A DNA stretch of 64,000 nucleotides, from positions 14,444,281 through 14,508,280 of the forward strand of contig NC_088301.1 in assembly GCF_032854445.1 (NCBI RefSeq). The letters run 5' to 3'. Of the stretch, positions 34,215 to 44,879 are shown piece after piece. Every line of letters begins with the position of its first letter. The first letter of the stretch is position 1. The notes under the pieces were generated by a model. It did no database searches. It was not told where the DNA came from and saw only the letters and a program-made list of their open reading frames with translations. The translations under genes were made by a program, and so were the position numbers. Origin of the DNA: Liolophura sinensis (taxonomy: Eukaryota > Mollusca > Polyplacophora > Chitonida > Chitonidae).

Positions 34215-35185
34215 CATCGCGCCGGGGGCCCTCGCTGGTTCTAATCCAGTTCTGGTTTGCTCAGGTCGAACTTTTAGCCACGCAGGGCTGTCAGGCACCT
34301 TTCCTCGATCTCGGCACTTCAGTTTCCTCTACCTGTGCATGATCACGTTTCGTCGATCTCGGCACTTCGATTTCCTCTACTCGTGCATGATCAGGTTTCG
34401 CCGATCTCGACACTCCGATTTCCTCTACCGGTGCATGATCAGGTTTCGCCGATCTCGACACTCCGATTTCCTCTACTCGTGCATGATCAGGTTTCGCCGA
34501 TCTCGACACTCCGATTTCCTCTACTCGTGCATGATCAGGTTTCGCCGATCTCGGCACTCCGATTTCCTCTACTCGTGCATGATCAGGTTTCGCCGATCTC
34601 GACACTCCGATTTCCTCTACTCGTGCATGATCAGGTTTCGTCGATCTCGGCACTCCGATTTCCTCTACTCGTGCATGATCAGGTTTCGCCGATCTCGACA
34701 CTCCGATTTCCTCTACTCGTGCATGATCAGGTTTCGCCGATCTCGACACTCCGATTTCCTCTACTCGTGCATGATCAGGTTTCGCCGATCTCGGCACTCC
34801 GATTTCCTCTACTCGTGCATGATCAGGTTTTGCCGATCTCGGCACTCCGATTTCCTCTACTCGTGCATGATCAGGTTTCGTCGATCTCGACACTCCGATT
34901 TCCTCTACTCGTGCATGATCAGGTTTCGCCGATCTCGACACTCCGATTTCCTCTACTCGTGCATGATCAGGTTTCGCCGATCTCGACACTCCGATTTCCT
35001 CTACTCGTGCATGATCAGGTTTCGCCGATCTCGACACTCCGATTTCCTCTACCGATGCATGAACAGTTTTCCTCGATCTAAGCGCTCCAGTTTCCTCTAC
35101 ACATAAACATCGTCGCCATCGTTTAAGTGAAAAACAAATTCTTGGGTTCAGCGTGAAACTCACATAAAAAATAAATGAACAAATG
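34215..35185 (+). mobile_element. SINE family D copy expanded by an internal 48-bp minisatellite
   Basis: A head remnant carries a B-box-like GGTTCTAATCCAG (34237-34249) and GTCAGGCACCT. Then the first array unit, GGCACTTCAGTTTCCTCTACC, matches the D body box (GACACTTCAGTTTCCTTCAG at 38468). About 17 units later a clear SINE tail follows at 35104-35180: CGTCGCCATCGTTTAAGTGA, ATTCTTGGGTTCAGCGTG, AAATAAAT. Head, body and tail are therefore in SINE order with the body box amplified. The tail match is strong and the head match moderate. Confidence 0.65.
34297..35100. repeat. 48-bp minisatellite, about 17 copies
   Basis: The unit includes TTTCGCCGATCTCGACACTC and TTTCCTCTACTCGTGCATG. Interior units are nearly identical, while the first two and the last unit are diverged, as expected for homogenisation by unequal exchange. 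Recurrent variants are CGA/CGG before CAC and CGC/CGT before CGA. Three frames stay open for 248 to 302 codons because 48 is divisible by three. The plus frame reads RSRHSDFLYSCMIRFR and the minus frame VEEIGVSRSAKPDHAR. I see no signal peptide, start context or known domain, so I do not call a gene. Confidence 0.95.
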
Positions 35186-35209
35186 AAGTTTACACCCTAT
35201 CCTCCTGAT

Positions 35210-35600
35210 GACATATCGCCGTATCTGTTTCATGACACCGCATTATATCTACATCCATCGTTTGCTTGCGAGTGCCTCGGTGACAATAAGCGATGACAAG
35301 AATGCTTGATCGTGTGGCTGTTTGCGCACTTCTGGTGTATTATGTGATAATAATATTCCAGACCAGTGCCATCTAATAAATTTCAGAATCTGTTAATACC
35401 ACTGCATTTTCTTTTACCTAATACTTCATAAGCCAAGGTGAAAGCGGGAATCAGAGTTGCTATTATTTACTCATTTACATGAACTGTTACAATACAAGCC
35501 CAACGGTAAATTGACTTCAGGTCTGATTTCACCTATATACATGTGGCCATTTGGAGACTTTCACACTTTAGTTGTTGTTCTGGTTTTTACACTATGTACT
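35210..35600 (+). repeat. Family E repeat, single copy
   Basis: CCAGACCAGTGCCATCTAAT, TTTTACCTAATACTTCATAAG, TTTACATGAACTGTTACAA and GGCCATTTGG-n-CTTTCACACTTTAG align in order with the 26.4-27.2 kb array. CCTCGGTGACAATAAGCGAT at 35275-35294 additionally matches D box 1, so a D fragment may be joined to it. Confidence 0.6.
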
Positions 35601-36040
35601 GTAGTCTTTTATTTCTGATAGATGTTCACTGTTGGTAACTGAAGTTTGTGTGTGAATTGAATGGTAACTGAGTATAAAATTTCTCAAATAAGCATTGATT
35701 ATTTCACATTCTGCACTACTTTGGCTTTTATTATACTAGGCTGGGTTGTACCGGAAAGAGTTACATGTAACTGATGGACGTTGTCTTAAAATGGCCTGGA
35801 AAAATTAATTATTAAACTTAAAAGGCAAAGAAGTAGCTGTCATGGTTTTCAAAGGAAAGACCAAACGTTCGAGATTTTTACTATGATCGAGCAATGCTGT
35901 GACTGATTTCTTAACATCTAGATATTTATATCAAAACATGCAATTGAAAATTCTATACAGCTTCACCGCGGGCCAGCTTTTCAACATTTCATGTGACCCC
36001 TTGAGCAATATTTAGATAATTGTATTATTCTGAGAATTGG

Positions 36041-36310
36041 TGGCCAACGTGGCCGAGGTGGTTAGCGTGTCAGCGCAATGACCCATGGGGTCTTAGCAAT
36101 GCTGTCGCTTCGAGTTCAAGTCCAGCTCATGCTAGTTTTCCCTCCGGTCTTACGTTGGAAGGCTTTCTAGCAACTTGCGGATAGTCGTGGGTTTGCCCCG
36201 GATTCTGCCCGAATAGATCTAATTAATTCGTTCCACAAGATTGCTGGCCGAAGTATAAGTGAAATATTCTTTTAATACGGCGTAAAACACCAACAAATAA
36301 ATAAATAAAT
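36041..36310 (+). mobile_element. SINE family A, near full length, diverged
   Basis: It has an A-box (TGGCCGAGGTGG at 36050) and B-box region (GAGTTCAAGTCC), then CCAGCTCATGCTAG, ACGTTGGAAGGC, GTGGGTTTGCCCC, an internal AT-rich substitution near 36210-36230, the tail AGTATAAGTGAAATATTC, and AAATAAATAAATC. Many differences from the 5.7-kb copy mark it as older. No clean target-site duplication was found. Confidence 0.88.
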
Positions 36311-36838
36311 CAATATTTCGAGAATTAACTCAAATCCTGACTCCTGGCGTGGGAAGGCGTGGAATTATTTATATCTATTAATAATTTGGCATACCGAGGT
36401 ATTTTAAACTAACTCAAATGGCCGGCTCCAATGTTTTCAGCAGTTATTCCATACAGGTTCCTGACACTTCTTATCTTCCAGAAGTTATATAGCCTACAGG
36501 AGACTGTCATCCACACTGGAAACCACTGAAGTTAAATAGCGTGTATTAATATTCATGAAAACCAGCACATACGGCACGGAAATATCTATCCTGGGGAATT
36601 TTATATTAGAATACGGTTTTTCCTAGGCAATCCTCCAAGTTGCCTTTTGTTTTTATTTGGGTAGGTGGATGGAGATGGAGGGTCAAATAATGAATTTTTT
36701 TGTAGGTAAACGGAATTTTTTTCCACGAACAGGAACAGATACAAAGTTTGACGTGGAGAGATAACATTGTCTTAGAAACACGCAAGCGGAAACACCTGCA
36801 TGTATATATAAGAAGGCAACAAAATCTCATCTAAATGC

Positions 36839-36864
36839 AAAAAAAAAAAAAAAAAAAAAAAAAA
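36839..36864 (+). repeat. Poly-A run, 26 bp
   Basis: A pure A run. No SINE body precedes it. Confidence 0.9.
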
Positions 36865-37393
36865 CATATCGCCCCATACGGACCAGGCATTTAAGAAGAG
36901 TAATATGTAATGGCGTTTGCTGTTATCACAGGTTGTCTTCTATAAGCATATCTGCAGCTTCCCTAGGGTAGATTAAAAAGAAGGAAGTTCTCCACGCCAG
37001 TCTCGAGACAGTAGTAAATGTGTGGCCAGCCAGACACAATTATTTTTCTTTGCCATACAGATATTTGCGCTCTGCAATACAGCCGAGCATTTCGTGAGGT
37101 ACTGTAATTGGGAATATGTGTTACAAGACTCAAAGAAAACTAAATATTTTGTCATTGTTTTATTTTTTATTTAACAAATGATAAATTTTTATCTAGTCTA
37201 TTCATTTTAATACAGTAAATTTTTAGTTTAACTTTTAGATCTAGGCGCCGCAGATATCCTCGTCCAAAACTCTTACTTTTTGTTACTGTTATGATATTGC
37301 TTCGATTCCACAAACAATCTAACACTATATGTCTGAAAGAGGAGAAACGATAATTAAACGTTACCAAATGCTGCCTGTTCAATTTTATGACAG

Positions 37394-37558
37394 GGGCTTC
37401 GGTGGACTAGGTGGTTAGCGTGCCAGCACGGTGCAATCACCCAGGAGCCTCTTACCAGTGCGGTCCGTATGAGTTCGAGTCCAGCTCATACTGGCTTCCT
37501 CTCCGACCGTATGTGGCAAGGTCTACTAGCAACCTGCCGATGATCGTTGGTTTCCTTA
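37394..37558 (+). mobile_element. SINE family A, 5' half only
   Basis: Head GGGGCTTCGGTGGACTAG then GTGGTTAGCGTGCCAGCAC, B-box GAGTTCGAGTCC, CCAGCTCATACTGGC, GTATGTGGCAAGGTC, and a break after GATCGTTGGTTTCC. The tail is missing. A 69-codon open frame over it is SINE sequence, not a gene. 3' loss is unusual for target-primed insertion and points to later deletion. Confidence 0.85.
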
Positions 37559-37794
37559 GGTGTAGTTTGGCAACTCTTGGTGCCCGTCTTTTAAATTGTC
37601 GCAACGTACTCCTGACGTAACATCCATGGCAACATATATAGCGAAGGGATATAAGTCACTATGGCAAGTGCGCTTCAAGTATCATTGTGACTGCTTTGTA
37701 AGATGGTCTCGTGTATTGAAATAAATTACATAAAATTGCAGCCTCCGTTGGAATAAATTATTTCAACCAGATACTTTTATTGTCCACACGGAAA

Positions 37795-38040
37795 GTCCAA
37801 AGACGTCCAAATGGCACCTATACTCAGAGGTTAGAGCAAGGATACAAGGCTATTTGGCCCGGTGCCAGTATAATGTGACTGGGTGGGGTGTCATGTCTGG
37901 TGTCTTCGGCATGATACTTCGGCTGGACTCGCCCTGCCACAAGAAGGCATAGTATATGTACACACACCTAATGACTTCTCGCCGTCATATGACAGAACCA
38001 TTGTTAAGTACGACGATAAACGCCAAGCATACATACATAA
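37795..38040 (+). mobile_element. SINE family C, 5'-truncated
   Basis: TCAGAGGTTAGAGCAAGG, ATGTGACTG, GGGTGTCATGTCTGGTGTC, TTCGGCATGATACTTCGG, CGCCCTGCCAC and CCTAATGACTTCTCGCCG align in order with 48120-48360. The 3' end is the shared tail (CGTCATATGACAGAACCATT, AGTACGACGATAAACGCCAA). The head is absent. Confidence 0.75.
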
Positions 38041-38316
38041 TTAGACACTATACCTTGCAGAAGTAACACCAATATTGAAGTAATTTGATGTGTTAACCAC
38101 CATGCGTTACATGTAGTATTATATCCTCATTGTAAGGTGAGAAGAAAATGAGTGTATCTCCGAATTCTGAAGTCATGTTTTGTGTTACTCTCTATTTTGG
38201 TGCATTATTTTGTAGGTGGTGAAAGTAATGCTAGGATTTATTTATTTGATGCTTTTGGTTAGCTTTTGTAAGATGACTTACTCCTGATCTTTATTTATAA
38301 GGTTTCAACAAAGTAA

Positions 38317-38545
38317 GGGGTCGTCGATGGCTCAACATTATTTTCCTGTGAATTTTAGACCCTTAACCAGTGAGGTCGCGTGTTCAAAATCCAGCTCTTA
38401 CGGCAAAGGCTGCGGCGTTAAGTCTGGAGATTTGTTGGGTACCTGGCGTATTGGCGGTGGTTTACTCCGGACACTTCAGTTTCCTTCAGCTATAAACTTT
38501 TCCATCGTCGTATAGCTAAAAGATTCTTGAGTGTGGCGATGATAC
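38317..38545 (+). mobile_element. SINE family D, short subtype, unexpanded copy
   Basis: Head GGGGTCGTCGATGGCTC, B-box region TCGCGTGTTCAAAATCCAGC, TTGGGTACCTGGCG, body box GGCGGTGGTTTACTCCGG and CACTTCAGTTTCCTTC, then tail CCATCGTCGTATAGCTAAAA, GATTCTTGAGTGTGGC. This copy is the reference for the un-amplified body segment that became minisatellites at 2.2 and 34.3 kb. Confidence 0.75.
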
Positions 38546-38929
38546 TTTGCACTGCACAAGCGGTAGCTCGTTCGCAGACAGATGTGAGATACAATGCAAG
38601 TGAGGTGAACAGAAATTTTTATACAGTTAAGACATATCATGCAAATAAACAACGTGGAAAGGAGACAAATGCAAATGTTACATTCGGAACATAGTTGAGG
38701 AACATACATTATAGTTACACCTATCTTGCTAATGATTGGTTCAACTGCCATTACAACCATTAGTGAAACAAAATCTGTATTTAGTAGTCGTCTTTGTTGA
38801 TCACAGAAACCGACCTCGTCAAACCGCAGTGCGGTCTTTCGCATACGAACCTATACATGCTTACTATATATATATAACGACTCTGAAGAGTTTTGCACAT
38901 CAGAAATACATGCACATTGCATATGTGTC

Positions 38930-39131
38930 AGTTGCCCATATTTTTTTATGGGTGCATGCATGGGACAACTGACCACACCCCGAAGTAAACTACTGCCCCT
39001 CTCTAGGTACCCGTAAAACCCTTTTGTCAGAAAGGGACGGCCAAACCGGCGGGAGATGGATTCGAACCAACGGCCTCATTTGCCAAAGAATAATTTAATT
39101 CAGGTAGGAGCCACTCTGCCAACGTGGACAG
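38930..39131 (-). mobile_element. SINE family D with well-kept tRNA-like Pol III boxes
   Basis: On the minus strand, TGGCAGAGTGG (39121-39111) fits the A box and GGTTCGAATCC (39068-39058) fits the B box exactly. Body GGGTACCTAGAGAGGGGC, GTAGTTTACTTCGGGG follows, then a poorly kept 3' end. The A-to-B distance is longer than in an ordinary tRNA and no cloverleaf closes, so this is a SINE head rather than a tRNA gene. Confidence 0.7.
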
Positions 39132-39139
39132 CATACATA

Positions 39140-42040
39140 ATGTAAGAAAGGCTGCAAGGCTAAATATGCATATGCAAGGTAATAATCTTTGTTGTGTCAC
39201 TATCCACATATAGATTATTTACACTTTTTCGTTTTCCAGAAAAGACAAATTTAGGAGAGAGAATCTCGTCGTTTAAGATCATTCACTGACCGCGTGTTTA
39301 TTTCAGACAATGGTATAGATGTATTTATACTATCATATAAAAGGCTATGCACGGTATGTAATCCCTTAAAGAGTTGATACTTACACCTACCAGGATATCG
39401 GAGACAAAAACCAATAACCTATTACCATTCATTACCTTATATGACTAATACAATGCCTGGATTTCATGTTTAGCAGACATTGGCGATCATTGTACCAGGG
39501 GCCTGGGGGTGGGGGTGGGGTGGGGTGGAGGGTGAGTGGATGCAGTCGAAACGCCAATTACCTGTACCTCCTCCATGCAAATCCACCTTTGAATCATTAA
39601 GTTCATAATACAGCTCAGTTTTCTAGCTTTGCTAATGAAGACTGTTTGTCATTCCAGACTGCCTTAGTAACGGTCATGATTAAGTGTGGACACCTGATAT
39701 TAACCTCACCGTACAAGGCTAATTCCACTCTCCACTCAGAAATCCACTATCCTCGCTTTCACAGGTACCGTTATTCGTTTGAAAGACAGACAAAACTTTG
39801 TAAATGAGAAAAACGAGAAGTGACTCAAAAGAACAGCGTGGGTCATGTGAAAGTCGATGGAAAAACAGGCTCCAAGCATATAGGTACTGGAGTAATGATT
39901 CATCATTGAAACGTCATTGATAACGTTTGTCCAGGATCAAACCAGTGCATGCTTGTAAACCCGGCGATTGTTCTTCAGGGGGAGCTTTTTGTCCTTTTGG
40001 AGTCCACAGATTGAAATAAGGACAAACATGGAATGAATGGTTATTGCAGCTATATCGTGGCAAAACCAACATGGAAGAAGATTATATGTTAAGCTGAATT
40101 CTGAAATACCATTAAAGCAACTAAAAAATAAAAACAAAAAGCGGAAATTACAAAAGAGAAAAGGGTCTATTTCAGGAGTAGGACAACCATGGTAGCTGGG
40201 TAATGCCACATTCACACGGTGCCATTGTAAGTCGGTTGAAAATTGGACAAGCACTATTTCATGTAATAGTAGCATTCGACAAATCGATAGTCAACTGACT
40301 GAGTTGTGATATAAGAAAACTCCAAATTGATTGATACTCGGAAGTGCATGGCGGTTGCTTACCGTTACAGATACCGTTGTGTTGTTTAGCTAAATAGATT
40401 CATAACCGGTGAATGCCAGTGCAGTCTTTGGATGCACTCATGAACGTGGCATATTTTTAACGTTATGCCCTTGTTAAGATTCAGAATATTTTGTAATCTA
40501 GCTGTCGAAACACACTATAGCCGTCAACGGTAATGGACGTCCCAGGTTGATAATCGCAGGACAAACCACCCAAAAGACTAAAAATGTCTTTAAAGATATA
40601 TAGGCCTGTAAAGCAAGAAATTAGGACGGATTCATACAAAATGAAGGCGTCAACAGATTTTAATGATGGCGGAAGAACAAGACCATTTTGCGATCCCCTT
40701 GTTCTTGTGAAATACCTTTCATCGCCAATACATGCATACTGCATGTATCATCGCACATTGTTCTATGACGAGGTTTATTCTACGTTTTGTGATTTATTTT
40801 ATTGATGTTTTACGCCCCATGTTTTGTGACGAGTCTGTTGGACGATGCATCCAATACAATAACGTCTGTGTAAGGAAGGTGTCTGTAGTCCTTTCCTGAT
40901 GGAATAGTTAAATTACGCCACCTTTTTATATTCGTTAAGCTGATCTGTTCCTGAAGGCAAAGGCACTCTGTAGCTACATGCAAAAACTCCTCAGATGGTG
41001 TTGATTTATGCAGTGTTTATGGCTTCGTTTTGTAACCATTGCCAACTGATGCTTTGGGTGTCATTTTCACGTTGACTTTTTTTTAAATCGATGCCTGAAG
41101 CTGTTTCATAAGCAGCATTGATGGCACTTTCTGCAAAGTGATCACACGCACACATACATATATATAAATATATAATACCTTGGGTGTATAATACACATCT
41201 CCAGAGACCGAGTCTTTATCACTACACGTATCATTAGAAATACTGTTTATGTGATTGTTAACACAAGCCGTAGAGAAATCTGCTCACTAGGGATTATCCA
41301 TATAGACGTGTCATAAATTACCCAAGCTTCCCCGCTATGCGTATCAACGAGGCGCCCTCTACATCCGGGCTCGGCGCTACGCTGATACTCGCCGATCACC
41401 CGGACGGGCTTTAACCACTAATTCTCTGTCCATGTAGAAAGCTGACACCTATTGTAGAGGTATAGACTTATATGAATATTGGCCAGATGCCAAATGGAAC
41501 GTTAACTCCGCTTCGGCGTTTAAATCAGCTGCAGCAATGTACCAGTTTTAATGTACAGCATGTCACGGTCTTCCCATGGACCAATCGTCTCCTCTCGTGA
41601 TGCCGGTTAAATTGAGTGGAATAAATGAACGACCTTCCAGTCCATTGACCTTAGAAGCCAATTCAATATTCAGCTAAGCGAAAAATGTCCAGGGACTTGT
41701 TCAGTTGCGGAAAAGGCAGAAATCTGCAGCAATCTGCAGCAATCTGCATGCAAGTCCACATCAGTATTGACAGTGTGATAGCTCATATAACTATATAGCT
41801 GATGGCAGTGAGTTATATATCACAGTAAATGGATGACATAGAAATGTGACTAAAACATGTTCAGAAAGCAAGAAAACAGCCATTGTACGTATAGTACGCA
41901 CACATACACTATAAGTGTGCTGACAAACGCACATTTATAGATTAGCCTATAATATTAAAGTTCGGTATCTATGCCGTTATAGGGAAAGCCTTTGGCTGGA
42001 ATATTTCTATACAGCTGCATTAGGTTGTAATATTGTCAGG
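39140..42040. other. Non-coding tract, few features
   Basis: Contains a G-rich run at 39504-39535 (repeated GGGGTGGGG, G-quadruplex potential on the plus strand), a possible SINE tail scrap (TGATGTTTTACGCCCCA at about 40803), repeat G copy 2 (41385-41500), and three AATCTGCAGC repeats near 41725. No exon was recognised. Confidence 0.45.
41385..41500 (+). repeat. Dispersed repeat family G, copy 2
   Basis: CTCGCCGATCACCCGG, CTGACACCTATTG and TATGAATATTGGCC-n-ATGCCAAA match the ordered blocks at 32970-33095. Confidence 0.4.
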
Positions 42041-42045
42041 GCAAA

Positions 42046-42690
42046 TAAAGGGATGCATTACACTGATATCGGTTAGTTAAATAATATATTTATTTATGTG
42101 ATTGGTGGTCTACGCCCTACTCAAGAATATTTCACTTATGCGACGGCGGCCAGCATTATGATGGGAAGAAACCGGGCAGAGCTCGGGGGAAACCCACGGC
42201 CATCCGCAGGTTGATGCCAGATCTTCCCACGTACGGCCGGAGAGGAAGCCAGCATGAGCTGGACTTGAACTCACAGCGACCACATTGGTGAGAGGTTCCT
42301 GGGTCATTATGTTGTATTAGCGCGCTAACCAACTGAGCTACAGAGGCCCCGAAAGTAAATAATGGGATGCACTATGATATCGGTAAGTTAAATAACGGGA
42401 TGCAGTGTGTTGATATCGGTAAGTTAAATAACGGGATGCATTATATTGATATGTCTAAGTTAAATAATTGGATGCATTATGTTGGTATGGGTAAGTTAAA
42501 TAATGGAATGCATTATGTTGATAAGGGTAAGTTAAATAATGGAATGCATTATGTTGATATGGGTAAGTTAAATAATCGAATGCATAATGTTGATATGGGT
42601 AAGTTAAATAATCGAATGCATGATGTTGATATTGCTTGGTTAAATAATGTTATGCATTATGTTGGTATCACTAGGTATAATAATACCTAG
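42046..42690 (+). repeat. 36-bp minisatellite, about ten copies, split by a SINE
   Basis: The unit is GGATGCATTATGTTGATAT plus GGGTAAGTTAAATAAT. One unit lies left of a SINE A insertion (42050-42085) and about nine lie to its right. The 107-codon open frame (repeat MHYVDMGKLNNG) exists because 36 is divisible by three. Units grow more diverged rightward. Confidence 0.93.
42086..42355 (-). mobile_element. SINE family A, full length, inserted in the 36-bp array
   Basis: On the minus strand: head GGGGCCTCTGTAGCTCAG, GTTGGTTAGCGCGC, B-box GAGTTCAAGTCC, body GTGGGAAGATCTGGCATC, GGGTTTCCCCCGAGC, tail GCATAAGTGAAATATTCTTG and ATAAATAAATA. TAAATAAT flanks both sides (42078-42085 and 42356-42363) and may be the target-site duplication, although the host array contains the same string. 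It is very similar to the 5.7-kb copy. Confidence 0.9.
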
Positions 42691-42960
42691 TGGGATACGT
42701 TACGAAGACATCCTTCGGTTACAATTTGGACTGCATTATGTAGACATCGCGAGGTAAAATATTTTGCGCATTGTGCTATTGATATCGCCATATTAATTGT
42801 TGTTTGGATTACGTTGACATTGCTAGACAAAATGTGGGCTGCACCATGTTTACATCGCTAGATAAAATGTGGGCTACGCCACGCTGTCATCGCCAGATAA
42901 AATGTGCGCTGCACGATATTTACATCGCTAGGTTAAATTATAGTGGGCTGCTTCTATAGA
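42690..42960 (+). repeat. Decayed continuation of the 36-bp array
   Basis: Loosely periodic blocks of about 35 bp resemble GGGCTGCACCATGTTTACATC and GCTAGATAAAATGT. They keep the order TGCA-n-TGTTGACATCGCTAG-n-TAAAAT seen in the array but have drifted. The edge of the array looks older than its core. Confidence 0.6.
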
Positions 42961-44100
42961 AATAACGTGGTCAACATCATCATTATGGCAGGCTGGGCAC
43001 TTCGCTGTGAATAATGTAGGCTAGATTATGTGCCGACATCGCTATCAATAAATTAAGCATGCAGGTTTTATTTGGATGACGTCACTGCACGTGAACAATG
43101 TATAGGAATCTTTGGCTCTCTCTAAGGTGGCTTTTTCTTAATTCATGGTGGGCGGTTGGCAGTCTGGTTGATAATTCTGTGTGTTCAGCGAAAATACGTC
43201 CATTTCCCTGATTTATATTGTTATTTAAAAAAATAAAAGTACTGAAACGAGTCTGATGGATGACAAATGGCCGAGTAGATGAGCTAGTAAAGTTTGCTTT
43301 TTCTATTTCATGGTGTGAATTTTAGCCAGTGTAAGACGAAATTTACTAACGTCTTTGCGCAATTTGACGTTTTAAAGGTTGCGAGCACTGGATGACACCG
43401 TTAAAACAGCGTTTCCATATACGACGCCTGAGAAGTTAACGTGGTTAATGTCTATAGAATCCTTTGGAATTCACCAGAACACAACAGGGATGTAGCACGC
43501 ACTTATGTCAAGTTGGATCCTCGAGGGATTTAGTTCACTGATTTAAAGAGCACCCGCAGTGTTCGATCAGGGCCCAAGAGACGTATAAGACATAAAGTCC
43601 CCAGATTAATCAATTTGTCCCCGTTACAATCGCTATATACAACACTTTTTCTTGACGGATAAAAGAGTTCAAAGGTCAAGATGGAAGAATCGGTGTGCTC
43701 CAAATCCCAGAATATCTTGTGTACACAGCATTTTTTGCTTTTGTTTTAGAGTGCTTTAACGATCGATATGCCTTGAAAACAAATCATGATTATAAACAAA
43801 GACTTCGGTCTTCCAGCGTCATTAAACCCAGCCTAATTATGTTTTTTTGAAAGTCGGGATTAAAACATTCATTCAGAATTTATTGATGAATTTTGAAATT
43901 GAAGTCGAAACGTGGAAAGACGTTGTCTGGGCAATGGAATAATATACATCCGTGAAGCTTGTCGACATCACGGAGCATGGCATAATCTTTTCTGAGTGGA
44001 TCAAATTTGCTATAAAACAAATCAGCGTATCTTTGCTTTTATCATAACTTTGTTATGGAGAAATGCCACACCAAGTTCCATTACAATATAGTTTTCGTAG
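42960..44100. other. Non-coding tract, nothing recognised
   Basis: No repeat, RNA gene or exon identified. Confidence 0.45.
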
Positions 44101-44299
44101 ACACCATGCAGTGCACTATTCCATAATGCTGGAATTTCTCTAAATAGTGACCTCGATGACACAGCTGTTGTATGGGACTCTCATGCAACATGTTCAGCAA
44201 CCATTGCTACAGGTCTCACGAACACAGCTATTATCTTAGAGCCTCCTGTATTGTCTTCAGCATCTTTGAAACGTACCGTGGTTTTCATGGGCATTTATG

Positions 44300-44745
44300 A
44301 ACTTTTATGTAACAACGCCCTGTAACGTTTACGTGTTCAACATCCATTAAGCCAGTTTTCACGAACACAGCTCTTCCATGTATGTGAGAACCCACTGTAT
44401 CGTTTACGTGTTCAACATCCATTAAGCCAGTTTTCACGAACACAGCTCTTCCATGTATGTGAGAACCCTCTGCAATGTTTACATGTTCAACATCCATTCA
44501 GCCAGTTTTCACGAACACAGCTCTTACATATATGTGAGAACCCTCTGTAAGGTTTACGTGTTCTACATCCATTAAGCCAGTTTTCACAAACACAGCTCTT
44601 ACATATATGTGAGAACCCACTGTATCGTTTACGTGTTCAACATCCATTAAGCCAGTTTTCACAAACACAGCTAATGCATGTATGTGAGAACCACAAGTAA
44701 CGTTTACGTGTTCAACATCCATTACTTCAGATTTTATTAACGCAG
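44300..44745. repeat. 75-bp minisatellite, about six copies with worn edges
   Basis: CATCCATT starts at 44341, 44416, 44491, 44566, 44641 and 44716, exactly 75 bp apart. Units contain GTTTACGTGTTCAACATCC and CCAGTTTTCACRAACACAGC. Degenerate units can be traced left to about 44180 and right to about 44800. The minus-strand open frames (repeat MDVEHVN and AVFVKTGL) are repeat artefacts of a period divisible by three. Confidence 0.93.
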
Positions 44746-44819
44746 TTTTGTTACCAAAACCTCCTGTAACGTGTTCAACAACTATACACTCTAGTTTTCA
44801 TGTTCGAACACATCTCACA

Positions 44820-44872
44820 ACGACTGCACTGGTAAGAGGCTACCACCTCGGCCACGGATGGCCCCTGATGTA
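44820..44872 (-). mobile_element. SINE head fragment beside the 75-bp array
   Basis: On the minus strand GGGGCCATCCGTGGCCGAGG, TGGTAGCCTCTTACCAGTGC and GTCGTTGTGAG match the family A head. A B-box-like GTGTTCGAACATG follows, and then the array begins. No A body or tail lies beyond, so the array may replace or derive from this SINE. Confidence 0.6.
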
Positions 44873-44879
44873 TAATAGG

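Noticed and set aside
34297-35100. Neuropeptide precursor reading of the MIRFRRSRH repeat
   Set aside because: The repeats contain dibasic sites but no glycine for amidation before them, and no signal peptide precedes the array.
34198-35163. Overlapping 248-302 codon open frames over the 48-bp array as a real repetitive protein gene
   Set aside because: Three frames on two strands are open at once, simply because the period is divisible by three. The array lies inside a SINE. There is no signal peptide, promoter or splice support.
39058-39121. Functional tRNA gene on the minus strand
   Set aside because: The A and B boxes are near perfect, but spacing is too long, no acceptor stem closes and a SINE body follows.
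42367-42690. 107-codon MHYVDMGKLNNG repeat protein
   Set aside because: Produced by the 36-bp array, whose decayed edge continues without the frame.
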